A stretch of 64,000 bases of DNA from Carposina sasakii (lineage: Eukaryota; Arthropoda; Insecta; Lepidoptera; Carposinidae): NCBI GenBank assembly GCA_014607495.2, contig CP053167.1, positions 186,001-250,000 on the forward strand, read 5' to 3'. Positions 31,226 to 41,503 of the stretch are shown piece by piece. The stretch's first letter is position 1. Each line of letters starts with the position of its first letter. The notes under the pieces are model-generated. The model was given only the letters and a program-made list of their open reading frames with translations, searched no databases and was not told the DNA's origin. The position numbers were made by a program, and so were the translations under genes.

Positions 31226-32124
31226 AAACAATCTAGCTACCGGTAAAGAATCTAAATGGAAATGTTTCCGAGTCATTCTAAAATGATATTATACTTAAGC
31301 TATAAATTAGATCCAGGCTCCGGTCATAGTTCCTCATTCGTGGTAGAGACCTTATTTCTGTTAAAAGGGTTCTACAGGGTGGGAGTAATGACGGGATTCC
31401 GTGTGAAAAAACTTTAACAATTTAAAATTTTAGAATAAAGCGAGATCCAATTAAGGCGCCTCTCCTGTTTGCTCCTAATAATATATACCTATATCTTTAC
31501 AATTTAGGCGCCCTCTAGGATTTGGTGCCTGGAGCGACTGCTCCGTTCACCGTATGGGCGGGCCCTGACTCCATCGGTACATTTTAGAAAAATACGACGC
31601 ATAGCCACTGTTAAATTTCGTTCACAAAAGCGAACTTTAACGTAAGACCTAAGAATTTTATTCGGCACAAGAACAGATTTTTTGGCCTAATTAAAGTCTA
31701 AAGTTTTCAGGCTTCAGTTTTCCCAGAACAAAGGGCAGAATATAATTTATTATTAGCCTCTTTTATAGTTATTTCAAAACGAATCATTTATGACACGTAA
31801 TTTATAATCTACAATTTGTAACTTTCACATAAATTCACGTGTTAATAATCTAAAATAAAAAGGACAAAGGTATTATTTGAGTTTCTGTTGAAAATGTACC
31901 ATTAAGGTAATATCCCGTCAAGAAATAAAACCTACCCTTTATATCTTGCGGCAGCGGGATCAAGGGATCGTACATTCATTCACTCACAAACCCGCTCACT
32001 CATTCACTCACCGTGTGCGCTCGAGGCGATATATATAAAATTCCTAATGAACCATATACAGGTTTATTTATGTAGAAAAACATGGAGAAACAATATGACA
32101 GAGATGTGATCTCAAGTTATACTG
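31226..32124. other. No recognised gene
   Basis: Mostly AT-rich. A short direct repeat CATTCACTCA occurs at 31975-32012. No coding signal recognised. Confidence 0.4.
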
Positions 32125-32392
32125 ACAATGCAGTGTAAATACATACATACATATACATATGACTGTATTCCCGAAAGAGGACCGGTGCTGCAGGATCATG
32201 AAGGTGATCTTACAACCACGTTTAGTTAGTATGACGTGACTAGATATAAAAGAGAAACCAGCTCTGAGTTCTTTAGTCGACTCTTATGACGTGCACGGAA
32301 GAAGATGTAGTTAATGTATTCTAGTGAAACCCCACATCTCTACTGACTTGTACAGTATGCCCGGGAAAAGAAGCAGCTGTAGTATTATACGT
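32125..32392. repeat. R1 joined to an R2 end
   Basis: R1 from (ATAC)n through TTCCCGAAAGAGGACCGG, TTCTTTAGTCGACTCTTATG and GAAACCCCACAT. It switches at about 32338 to the R2 end CTCTACTGACTTGTACAGTA with CCCGGGAAAAG. The join is direct. Confidence 0.6.
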
Positions 32393-32528
32393 TTTTTATT
32401 ATGTCTTAAATTGAGGTACAAACTCAAAACTTAGGGATGTCGGAAATACAATAAACTATCGATATATATTGTATCGGTAATTTTTGAATATATCGATATC
32501 GATATTGATATTTTTATTTAAAAATATC
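32393..32528. other. TATCGAT-rich patch
   Basis: 32445-32505 has AACTATCGATATATATTG and ATATCGATATCGATATTG. It recalls DREF-type sites, but no promoter is otherwise visible and the density may come from a simple repeat. Confidence 0.35.
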
Positions 32529-32583
32529 TCTGTGCTCTGCCTACCTCATAAGGGATAAAAGCGTGATTATATGTATGTATGTA
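32529..32583. repeat. R2 end fragment, inverted
   Basis: GCTCTGCCTACCTCATAAGG and AAAAGCGTGATTATATG with (GTAT)n are the reverse complement of the R2 start. Confidence 0.55.
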
Positions 32584-33317
32584 TTTACCTCAAAAAGGGG
32601 TCATGTTTACTACAACCAGGACTTTAACTTCCTCATTTAGAAATAATTAACGCATAAGTAGGTATGTGGAAAAGTTGTAATTGCAAAATACATTACGGAA
32701 GGACTGACCATTAATGAGTAGAAACGGAAATAAAGGGTTGAGTGGAAAAAGGGTTGGAACACTTGAAACCTTTGAGCCCTTCAAGAGTATAGTATAAACA
32801 TATTAGTATATCATCTGTTCTTTCATGAGCTAGCATGGCTGATTAATTATAAAAAAGTTTGTTAAAACTACAAAAGTATCTTAATCTTTTAACTTAGATT
32901 TCAGTGAAGGTTTGATATTAAGAAGGGATTTTTCTATATCCTGCCCCTAATGGGGAAAAAAGGGCACCAAGTTTGTTCGGAATATTCGAGATTTATTAGT
33001 AAAAAAAAAAGTGTACATCAGAATGGCTGGTTGTCTGTGCCGTTGGTCTTTGAGAGTAAATTCGAAAATTGCTTCATAATTGCTTATATTTGCTACATAT
33101 TTTATACATATGCTTTTGATATGTTATATACTGATACATTCAAAAATTATCCCTCCTCAATTAAATAATATTCAAAAACGCGATTTTTGTGTCTTCATTA
33201 TAAAACACCTCTTTTTATTCAGAAGGGGGGAGAAGGGGAGGGGTTGACAATTTGTTTTTGTTCCCTGGAATGAAGAAGTTCTAGAGCCAGTGAAGTGGAA
33301 AATTTACGGGCCTTGTG
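32584..33317. other. No recognised gene
   Basis: AT-rich. A small frame at 32950-33168 has no known motif. Confidence 0.4.
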
Positions 33318-33319
33318 TA

Positions 33320-34291
33320 GGGGAAGATCGGTTAATGGGAGTCAGCGGGTAATAGTAGTCACCCACACATCTCCAAAAGTAACACTAATAGAAACGCTTT
33401 AAGGGTCCTTCCTGCCCGCTCTGTTCCCCTCACCGTCGCTGCGAGCGTGCCGCGTGGGTATGGCGACAGCATAGAGAATGAGAGGTGTGTTTTGTTTTTG
33501 CGGCTCGCCGATGTAAATTTTCACGGACGCAAAATATACAGTAACTTTTATAGTTATTGACCTACTTGTATGTTACTTTTTTACGCCTTTACTTGTACAT
33601 TTGGTGTAATGATTTCCTACTTAAATCCCGAGTTTTTCTAATGTATATTTTGTGTTTATTATTTTTTCTTCATAAAGTACTTGTGGGTAATGAGAATCGG
33701 GTGATCCCAGTGCCCGCTAGTGACCGCCACCCAAAGAAAAAGATAGGGGAAAGGAAAAATATAAAGGGTGATTTTTGGTTGTCAACGTTCCCGAAATCTA
33801 CGGAATCTCCTCATCATCATGATCATTATTCTCCATGGAAGCATACCTGGGAAGTGACTGGTTTCCAAAATATTATGGTCCAAAGTTGAGTAAATAGAGT
33901 GCGTTTTTCTGCATAAAGGCAAGGGCAAGGGCCAAGGAAAGAAGATGAAAGTTCCGAAAAAGGGGACCGAAAGAGTAAAGAGGAAGGTTCTCCAGGAATC
34001 AAACGATACCTCTGTATCAGACGTGACGCGATTTGTGTTAGATTTTTGTATGATCCTCATTGCCCACAAGGTGACCTCAATTACCCGTAACTTAGTGCAA
34101 TGGGAGTCAAATCAGTTTTTTTTTATACTTTTATATTTCCCGAAGATGATTATTAATGTGATGATTACTGATCTCAAATTATAGCTAATTAAGTAAATTT
34201 TGTTATGAGGCGGTTGCAATAAAAATTTTGTTAATTTTAGCTTTTGTATTATAATTCTTGCTTAAGTGACCCCCATTACCCGATCTTCCCC
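33320..34291. mobile_element. 972-bp TA-flanked DNA element
   Basis: The ends are GGGGAAGATCGGTTAATGGG and the inverted CCCATTACCCGATCTTCCCC, with TA on both sides. The interior has no clear transposase. Open frames at 33557-33889 and 33945-34184 show lysine-rich stretches (KVPKKGTERVKRKV) that could be the tail of a decayed transposase but are not diagnostic. A MITE-B piece is inserted inside. It is most likely Tc1/mariner-like, judged by the TA target only. Confidence 0.65.
33764..33918. repeat. MITE-B piece nested in the 972-bp element
   Basis: AAGGGTGATTTTTGGTTGTC, CGGAATCTCCTCATCATCAT and CCAAAGTTGAGTAAATAGAG are the reverse complement of 17820-17986. It includes one MITE-B terminus next to TA; the other end is missing. 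Confidence 0.65.
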
Positions 34292-34336
34292 TATAGTTAT
34301 AGATTTAATTCCAAGATTTAAAGGTAAACCTGCAAG

Positions 34337-34487
34337 CCTAGCATGACCTGCGACACACGATATGATAAACCAATTTATCGACAATTAGCCTGTCAAAATA
34401 CGATAAATAAAGCCGCCATGTTGAATTTTGTATAGAGACGATACAATATCGTACGATACGATATCCACGATGCGTGGTCATGCTAGG
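34337..34487. mobile_element. MITE-F
   Basis: CCTAGCATGACC at the left and GGTCATGCTAGG at the right are perfect inverted ends. The interior has ACACGATATGATAAACC and a palindromic ATATCGTACGATACGATAT block. Partial copies lie at 55421-55501 and 58001-58018. Confidence 0.7.
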
Positions 34488-34968
34488 GGGGCTGACCTCT
34501 CTTACGTGATACTGCAGTGATCCTAACCTACTTTATTAGTACACTTTTTACAAACGCACGCACGCACAGTTCGTCTAACTCGCCGTCTTATACTTTGCTC
34601 TCTCTCCCTGCATTCCCTATCTCCCGCACTCTGTATCCTGTGCCGTTCCATGCAAATTGCCTACAAAAATGCGGGCAATTCCGTAACTAGACAACTAGTA
34701 TGTAAACAGTGTTGAATTATACAAGGTCCGCTTTCCCAGCTCAATTAAGTTGTTTATGAAAATTTAAACCCTAATTTTAAGGTTATGCGGCATAGTTCAC
34801 GTTTTATGATTTATTAACCAAGAGAGATTTATGACTTTGTGATGTAATAATATACTTGGGCGCTTTATTATTAGTCTATATTGCAAAAAAATTGCTCTTA
34901 TATTTTGTATGTGCAAGGAGTGCCCAATGATGAAATTAAAGAAATGACTTTTTCAATAATAAAATTCT
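34488..34968. other. No recognised feature
   Basis: Starts with GGGGGCTGACC flanking MITE-F. A pyrimidine-rich patch lies at 34580-34640. No gene supported. Confidence 0.4.
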
Positions 34969-35075
34969 TATAAAATTATCAATAAAGAAATGGAAAAAAT
35001 TCCTCACCCGGGTGGGAATCGAACCCACGACCTCTGCATTCCGTGCCAGCGCTCTTACCACTGAGCCACCGGGTC
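34969..35075 (-). mobile_element. S1 SINE, full-length
   Basis: On the minus strand it starts GACCCGGTGGCTCAGTGG, has AAGAGCGCTGGCACGG, then the B box GTCGTGGGTTCGATTCC, then the CATTTCTTTATTGATAATTT tail. Both Pol III boxes are intact by eye. Confidence 0.85.
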
Positions 35076-35776
35076 AATTACTCGGATGACGAATTTTACC
35101 ATCTCTTTTTGCAATTACATTATGGGAAAAATAAAATTCTTGTTTTTTGTTAACTTTATGCCCAGTATTCCGAGTTGCTGTCAACATATTGCGGGCAACA
35201 CTTATCTTGTGTTGCGGAGTTGATCACGTCATGGTGACGCCATGTTGCAGAGTTGACTCCCGGCGAGCGTAAACATTTGTTGCTAAACAAATGTTTACCA
35301 CGAATACGGGGCTTTATGTTATAATCCTGTGCTGATGCTATTGCCTGAACGTGTTTTTAGTATCTCCTTTATGATCCTTCTGTTCTGGCTATAATACCAT
35401 TTTGGGAACATAGCTGGTATGTGAAAATCGACTGCGAAATCGACTTACTTTCACTCTTCCGCATTGTAGGACTGTGTTAGGGCAGCATTCGCCGATTTAC
35501 AGAATCTGCAAATCATCCAACGAGATTCGATGGGAAGTTGACATGTTTTCACCTCGGTGCATGCGCTTAAGTCTAGATTTAGAAAAAAAATAGTTTAAGT
35601 TGTTGTATTTTAAATAGTATATTGCATGTTTTATTTTTATTTAACCATGTTGTGTCTACTCAAAGCAAATTGTAAAGTAGATGCAAATGCAAATCAATGA
35701 TTCTATGATTTGTATTCAGTTAGTAGACCAAATAAAAAAAATGAGATTCATAATTAACTAAATAACCTAATAATTA
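35076..35776. other. Unassigned, with a small perfect hairpin
   Basis: At 35271-35298 TAAACATTTGTT pairs with AACAAATGTTTA across a 4-base loop. No gene or known repeat recognised around it. Confidence 0.4.
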
Positions 35777-36052
35777 CATACATAATACGCACGACTGTTT
35801 ACCCCTAATGGGGTAGGTAATCAGAACTGCGTGATTATCAAGGCGATTCCAAAATCCCGTTTATGTAAAATAGAATAGAATAGAATAAGTTTTTATTTTA
35901 GCATAGTCATAGGCATAGTGGATATGTAAATGATTAATGATAAGTTGCTAGCGTATCACCTGAGAAAATTCATGAGTTCCTTAATCGACTCTTACGACAT
36001 GCACGAAAAGAGTTGCATCTGATATATTCTAGTAAAGCCCCGCATCAGAGGA
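35777..36052. repeat. R1 with a short LINE-tail insertion
   Basis: R1 blocks are GTTTACCCCTAATGGGGTAG, GCTAGCGTATCACCTGAGA and AAAGCCCCGCATCAG. At 35875-35910 it is interrupted by TAGAATAGAATAGAATAAGT then TTTTATTTTAG, the reverse of an (TTCTA)n-tailed LINE end. So only about 45 bp of a LINE tail inserted. Confidence 0.65.
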
Positions 36053-36100
36053 GTTTATTTCAGTTATTTTAAGATGTCAGCATAAACATGCCTCATTTAA

Positions 36101-36203
36101 TTCGGTAGCTCAGTGGTAAGAGCACTGGCACGGAATGCAGAGGTCATAGCTCCGATTCCCACTCGGGTGAAGAATTTTTTTTCATTTCTTTATTAATAAT
36201 TTT
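36101..36203 (+). mobile_element. S1 SINE with perfect target duplication
   Basis: TTCGGTAGCTCAGTGGTAAG, then GCACGGAATGCAGAGGTCAT, then the tail TTCATTTCTTTATTAATAAT and TTT. ATGCCTCATTTAA occurs at 36088-36100 and 36204-36216, 13 bp perfect, so the boundaries are exact. The B box is slightly mutated (TAGCTCCGATTCC). Confidence 0.9.
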
Positions 36204-36541
36204 ATGCCTCATTTAAATTACCCCAAAATAAATTAGTAAGTCCCTAACAATTTGTCAAATACTATCATAGCGAATTCTCTCGTGCTATCATATACTTAAG
36301 TCGTCCATTTTGTTTTCTCGACGAAAATGAAATTCTTGCCAAGTCCAGTCTCATTGGCATTCTGTTCAGGTGTCGCTTAGACTAAATAACAAATATAGGA
36401 TGGAAGTTGGCGAACGGCAAAGTGGTTTTAACTTCATGGCTGCATCTTTGACATAACCATGCTGAGTTGTTACATAAGTTATTAAATGAAAAATTACATG
36501 TCTAAGCACTAAATCTAAACCTCATTTATTTCAAGGAAAAA
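36204..36541. other. No recognised feature
   Basis: Spacer sequence after the right target duplication. No gene supported. Confidence 0.4.
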
Positions 36542-36973
36542 CCCCGACTGCGTAAAAATTTTTACACAGTGTCAATCTTATGAGTCATAAGGACTAAGAC
36601 GAATCAAATGATACCTCTCAAATGCGACTAAACGTTAAGGCTCTAGAGCTTGCTAAAGAAATATACATACATATATACATACCAGCCGCGTGGTGCCGGC
36701 AGAGTAGAGTTTGTACCATCCCATACCTGCCCATGGGTATCATACGAGGCGATTAAGGGTTTCCGGATGGCGGCTGGCAACATAGTCCGAAAATCACACT
36801 GCGGTCACCAACCCGCCTGCCCAGCGTGGTGACTATGGGCAAAAACCCCCCGTGGCAGTAGCCTTGTGGCGTGCTCTGGGGGAGGCCTACGTCCAGCAGT
36901 GGACTGCAATAGGCTGAAGACAAAGTCGACATACATACGATCGAAAAATAAAACTCTCCTGGCGCAGTCGGGT
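36542..36973. mobile_element. MITE-D interrupted by R3
   Basis: CCCCGACTGCGTAAAAATTT at the left and GGCGCAGTCGGG at the right are inverted ends. The left part matches 1943-2090. The R3 element occupies 36684-36922. Without it the MITE would be about 190 bp, near the 133-bp copy at 40460-40592. Confidence 0.65.
36684..36922 (+). mobile_element. R3 element, nearly full-length
   Basis: It starts GCCGCGTGGTGCCGGCAGAG, continues GTACCATCCCATACCTGCCC and CACCAACCCGCCTGCCCAGC, and ends GGGGGAGGCCTACGTCCAGC with AGTGGACTGCAATAGGCTGAAG. The last 50 bases resemble the 3' end of the RTE LINE. It sits in the (ATAC)n part of MITE-D. Confidence 0.8.
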
Positions 36974-36982
36974 ATAAACTAG

Positions 36983-37190
36983 CGCATGCCCACGACTTAG
37001 CTCGCGTAGACTTTAGAATTACTGTTATTTCTTGTTCCTGTGGGAATTTCGGGAAACCCTTTCTTATCGAATGCTTACGTGATACAAAGACTACACTCTC
37101 TAAATTTGAGGTACTATCTATGATCAGTGTACTTTTGTCGGTCAGTCAGTCATTTAGTACATAGCAATATATATGTATTGATGTTTCTGA
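36983..37190 (-). repeat. Diverged Helitron-like remnant
   Basis: GCGCATGCCCACGACTTAGC, GACTTTAGAATTACTG and GGTCAGTCAGTCATTTAGTA match the order in 3769-3960. Confidence 0.5.
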
Positions 37191-37222
37191 ACGCTACGTT
37201 TCTGTTCACGGAATTTTATTTA

Positions 37223-37444
37223 CTAGTAGTGGACGCCCGCGACTCCGTCCGCGTGGACTGAAGAAAAAGCAAAATGTCGGAAATAATCCTGGAAGAAATA
37301 TTTTCACGGGATAAAAAGTATCCTATGTTACTTCTAATATCTATTAGAATATCTATACAAAGTTTCATGATGGCCAGTTGAGTAGTTTTCGCGAGAAAGC
37401 GTAACAAACATGCCTACTTTCACATTTATAATGTTAGTAAGGAT
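37223..37444 (-). mobile_element. Non-autonomous Helitron
   Basis: The reverse complement begins near TTACTAACATTATAAATGTG and ends with the hairpin CGCGGACGGAGTCGCGGGCG, then TCCACTACTAG followed by T. The last bases carry a small ACTA duplication relative to other copies. Confidence 0.75.
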
Positions 37445-38523
37445 AAGAGATGAGAGATGCTGCGTTGTCGTCTTGGACACTACACTTATTAGAATATAAC
37501 CTTTGACCTCAGTGCTACTTGCTGTGAAGGTAGAAAGCAGGTTGTTTTGTTTAAGTCTTTTCACCCTGACTTTAACATATATTGCGGGACATAGAAAAAA
37601 AAAGTGTATTTATTATCATCAGCCATTAATTTATTTATCAACAAATAATGCTAGCTATAATTAATATAGATAGGTTAATATAAGAGAACAACATATATGT
37701 AAGGTAGTACCTACATTGATCATGAGTGGTTTCGATGGAAAATTTATACAAATGTAACTCATAATAATTATAGGTTAATTAATTTTAGCTACAACACTGA
37801 CACCTGTAATAACTTAGAAGAAATAAAAAGGGGAGAAAATATGACACGTAACGTAATAACAGTCGAAAAAACGCAATGTAATGCGAATGTTATCCCCTTA
37901 AGCTGCACCATTAGCGTAGGTTTTATTACCACTTCCTTAAGGGCGAATTTACGGAGTGAATTAATGCTTTCGAGATTATGGTGCGTCATTTAGTACGATA
38001 TGTTTCAGGTATTATTCTATTGTGTTATCCGTGCATGGAGGTAGGGTTGCCAGTTTTATAAAGTAAAATAAATTTGTTATCATCTACCTGCCCTTAGGCC
38101 GGAAATTTAGAAACGGATTTTTTTAAGCGATATGATTAAAGGTATGAGCCTACCCTATTGATTAAATTAACATTTTCCGATTCTCCTCAGCTTCGATCTG
38201 ATCCCGTGGATAACCAGCTTTATCCCATTATGCTTTATTCATATCTTTCCGACTACTTACCGAATGACAGCTGTCATTGAATATGGCAAAGTGTGATTTT
38301 TTACCTTTAGCCGGAATACGATCTCTTCATGGGCCCATGTAAGTTGTTTCTGCAATAATTTTTCATTTTGACTAACTTTACATTTGTTCTTGAGGATTTT
38401 CCCGACGTTTCCATTCATCATCATCATTATCATCCATCATAAATTCAGAAATCATTTACTAAAGACAATCGCTGTATGGGCTTAGTACCCCTTGCCTTTC
38501 CTTCGGGATAAACTAAACAAAAA
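37445..38523. other. Unassigned; short protein-like stretch at 38154-38274
   Basis: In one plus frame 38154-38274 reads FSDSPQLRSDPVDNQLYPI and continues for about 20 codons to a TGA. It has no start and I cannot name it. The rest shows no gene or repeat that I can support. Confidence 0.3.
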
Positions 38524-38657
38524 AAAAGTAATTTTTTACTAAGTATATTAATTATGTACATAAATAAATATATTCAGTGGTACATGACAATGACTGGAAT
38601 CGAACCTACGCCGTCCGAATGGAAAACGCCCGTTTAAGCCACTGAGCTATCAATGCA
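38524..38657 (-). mobile_element. S2 SINE with tRNA-like head
   Basis: On the minus strand it reads TTGATAGCTCAGTGGCTTAA, then GGCGTTTTCCATTCGGACGG, then the B box GTAGGTTCGATTCCAGTC. The tail CATTGTCATGTACCACTGAA runs into TATATTTATTTATG. The head and tail differ from S1, so it is a separate family. Confidence 0.7.
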
Positions 38658-38888
38658 TATAAATTCATTACTAACATTATAAATTCAAAAGTAATATTAT
38701 AACATTTTTCCGGAGTTCTTTCGAGAATTTTTTATAATTTATTTATACTTCACCATGGAGTCGTAGAAAAAGTTATTTTAATACATACTTTGAGGAAGTA
38801 CTTTTCTAAACTCGAATATCCTATAAGTATCAAAGAAGGCTACTTACGAGTTTGTCTGTTCAATAAAAATGTTTTTCCGTCGCTATTA
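38658..38888. other. No recognised feature
   Basis: AT-rich spacer. Confidence 0.4.
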
Positions 38889-39101
38889 TCCTACTAAAGG
38901 CGAAAGTTTGTGAGTGTGTGACTTTGTGAGTGTGTATGTTTGTTACTTCTACACGCAAAAACTATTGAATGGATTGTGATGAAACTTCACAATAATATAG
39001 CTTACATATCAGAATAACACATGGCCTACTTTTTATCCCGGATAATTTCGACATTTTGTTTTAATGCAGTTCACGCGGACGGAGTTGCGGGCATCCACTA
39101 G
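38889..39101 (+). mobile_element. Non-autonomous Helitron, both ends defined
   Basis: It starts TCCTACTAAAGGCGAAAG after an A, and ends CGCGGACGGAGTTGCGGGCA with TCCACTAG before a T. Insertion between A and T with TC...CTAG ends is the Helitron signature. It is 213 bp. Confidence 0.85.
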
Positions 39102-39380
39102 TATTCATATAAAATTATTGATGGTGCTCTGCGGTGACATTAATTTATTGAAAACTATGTGATCATCTTCCTGCCCTTATTCCATTATTTATGGGTCGGC
39201 GAAATATGGTTCCTTTCGAAACTCACATTGCCAAGGATTTGGCGTGTCCTTTTCGGGTATATCTAACTGTAAATTTTTTTAAATATTAAAATCTTTACAC
39301 ATGAAAGAAATTAAAAAGAGTCCGATTCATAGAAAAACTGGTATTCCTGATTAGGAACTAAACCAAACAAAATCGCCCCC
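39102..39380. other. No recognised feature
   Basis: Spacer between a Helitron and a palindromic MITE. Confidence 0.4.
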
Positions 39381-39539
39381 CTGATTACGTAAAAGCAATA
39401 GCAAAGCCGAAGCAAAGCGATAGCGAAAATTGTACAATATTCGCCTTGAAATGTCAAAGTTCCTTTGAAATTCATTCTACGTAATACGAATTTGACAAGC
39501 AATTTTCGCTATCGCTTTGCTTTTGCTAGTTAGGTAATA
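39381..39539. mobile_element. Palindromic MITE with GCAAAGCGATAGCG arms
   Basis: AGCAAAGCGATAGCGAAAAT on the left arm is matched by ATTTTCGCTATCGCTTTGCT on the right. The outer parts (ATTACGTAAAAGCAATAGC against GCTAGTTAGGTAAT) are imperfect. No coding capacity. Confidence 0.55.
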
Positions 39540-39604
39540 AGGGTACGAGCTAGCCGTTTAGAAGTATTACTATGGTCACAGCACACATATCAACTCGGAA
39601 AGAC

Positions 39605-39905
39605 ATCATCACCGTATCGCCCTTCGCCTCGCCGTCAACCTAACGCGTAACCAAAGCTATCAGCAGCGCCTGTACGTCAACTCTGCTACGGCTAGGCGGC
39701 ACCGCGCTTACGGCTCACCGACCGCTAGCTTACCTGGTTGGCACGAAGAGACGTAAGCTCGGATACGGAGAAACGTAAGCGCGGGGACGTCGAGCTAAGC
39801 GCGGGAACTGCAAGTTTAACACGCGCCGCATCGCGGTTGGAGCCTGTTACGTTACGATTCTACTACAAAAAATATTGAACGGCTCGAGGCGATACGGTGA
39901 CGATC
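39605..39905. mobile_element. GC-rich MITE with CACCGTATCGCC ends
   Basis: ATCATCACCGTATCGCC on the left is matched by GGCGATACGGTGACGAT on the right. The interior is markedly GC-rich, with repeated GTAAGCGCGG and CTAAGCGCGG units. No frame of note. Confidence 0.6.
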
Positions 39906-40109
39906 CCTATACCTTTAGTTGACAAAAAAAACGTACAGAAGATGAGTGTTTTCGCAATATCTAAAAATATATCCCTTAAAAAAAGAAAGTATACGGAAAA
40001 GAAAGCAGCATCAAGCTGAAAAGGGACCTGTTTGGCGGCTACACACGCGTGTGATGTAATTGGCAGGTTCCTGACAGGGTGTACGGTTTTCTAGCTAGAA
40101 TGTTTGTGT
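39906..40109. other. No recognised feature
   Basis: Spacer. A patch at 40030-40080 (GGCTACACACGCGTGTGATG) is locally palindromic. Confidence 0.4.
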
Positions 40110-40252
40110 TGCACTATATATATTTTTTTAAATACTTTTGCACTGTCTCTATTTCTACCCTGTTTGTTTAGTCTCATTGTTGCTATTGTATCTCTGTGTG
40201 TATAATCACCTAATAAAAGCGTATTCTATTCTATTCTATTCTTCTAAAACGT
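40110..40252 (+). repeat. LINE 3' end with (TTCTA)n tail
   Basis: It has a pyrimidine-rich 3' UTR, then CCTAATAAAAGCG and TATTCTATTCTATTCTATTC. It has the same layout as the inverted copy at 15361-15496. Confidence 0.55.
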
Positions 40253-40459
40253 TAGTTTTTCCTGTTTCTCTACATACGCGAGCAGAATTGCGGAGCACCG
40301 CTAGTATAACATTACACGTATAATTCGACATTGTAACAGTTGGCGACCCCTGTAACTTAGGGCCGGGTACACTGCACGTATCCGAATCTGTGTTTCTAAC
40401 CGTTAATTTTGTTTATTTCACAACAGTTCCTACATTGATGTATAGCTTTTACAGTGATT
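40253..40459. other. No recognised feature
   Basis: Includes GCGGAGCACCGCTAGTATAA at 40291, a possible remnant of a Helitron end. No gene. Confidence 0.35.
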
Positions 40460-40592
40460 ACCCGACTGCGCCAGTACAGAAGGTTTACGAGTGTATGTAT
40501 TTCTTTGGCGCGCTCTAGAGACTCGGCTTGTCGCATTTGAACTTGAGAGCTATCATTTATGTCGTCGTAAGAAAATTTTTACGCAGTCGGGT
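40460..40592. mobile_element. MITE-D, short complete copy
   Basis: ACCCGACTGCGCCAGTACAG at the left and TTTTTACGCAGTCGGGT at the right are inverted ends. The interior CTCTAGAGACTCGGCTTGTC with GCATTTGAAC is the inverse of the block in 36600-36640. Confidence 0.65.
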
Positions 40593-40837
40593 TTTTACCT
40601 ATAAGTAATTCTTATTCTTTATTGTACATACATAAAAAATACAACTTACAAGATAAAAGAAGAGATGCATGTACAATGGCAAGCTTATCTCTACCAGAAA
40701 TCTCTTCTAGCAAGCCAAGCAAGTAAAGATAAATTATTAACAAACACAGGGTAACATGTGCAATGGAACTAATTCTATGAGACTAACTAAATTATATAAA
40801 TAAATAATAATAATAATAAATATTCACACACTTCAAA

Positions 40838-41030
40838 ACACATTGACCTAGTTCCACAATAACATCCCTAAGGTCTTGTGTCGTGGGTACTAAGCAACGG
40901 TATATAAATACATAGATAAGTATAAAAACATCCATGACTTGGAAACAAACATTGATATACATCATATCCATGTTTGCACCTGTCGGGATTCGAACCCAGG
41001 ACCTACTAACTACACCAATCGGTCGTTTTA
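40838..41030 (-). mobile_element. S3 SINE with tRNA-like head
   Basis: On the minus strand it reads CGACCGATTGGTGTAGTTAG, then the B box GGGTTCGAATCCCGACAGG, then GCAAACATGGATATGATG and GTTTCCAAGTCATGGATG. The tail ends CCACGACACAAGACCTTAGG. The A box is similar to a tRNA D arm but the acceptor does not pair. Confidence 0.7.
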
Positions 41031-41245
41031 TAAAAAGGAGAGAAACAAATGACAGCAGTAATTGTTATTTATTGTCTCATGTATAGATACTTTATTGAGA
41101 TAGCGTTAAAGTAGTGGTCGAATTACGGTACGTCAAAGCTATGGATGTTTATGGTGTAAAGGAGGTCTTAACACTTCTCTGAGGTTATTTATTTGATTGC
41201 ACTTGAAAATAAAAATAATTCATTCGACATGTTATGAAATTTCTA
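41031..41245. other. No recognised feature
   Basis: Short spacer between S3 and R2. Confidence 0.4.
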
Positions 41246-41503
41246 GGCTGCTCTGGGAGTGAAAAAATAACGTGCAATACTACAGCTGCTTCTCTTCCCG
41301 GGCATACTGTACAAGCCAGTAGAGGGACAAGAGGGTCTTGGTGTTTTGTAGGCGATGGGCTGACCACCTGTCACTACTAACCGAACTTGTATATCTTAAC
41401 TATACCCTCAAAATTGGTCAGAAGTAGCACCATGTGGTTCTATCGGCCCTTGGTACTCTGCCTACCCCGTAAGGGATAAAGGCGTGATTATATGTATGTA
41501 TGT
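41246..41503. repeat. R2 repeat, full-length, inverted
   Basis: GGCTGCTCTGGGAGTGAAAA, TTCCCGGGCATACTGTACAA and GACCACCTGTCACTACTAAC lead to AAGGGATAAAGGCGTGATTA with (GTAT)n. It is the inverse of 59115-59372 along its whole length, so those ends define R2. Confidence 0.75.

Noticed and set aside
33557..33889. 110-codon frame as a functional transposase
   Set aside because: The middle part is an inserted MITE-B piece and no catalytic motif is present.
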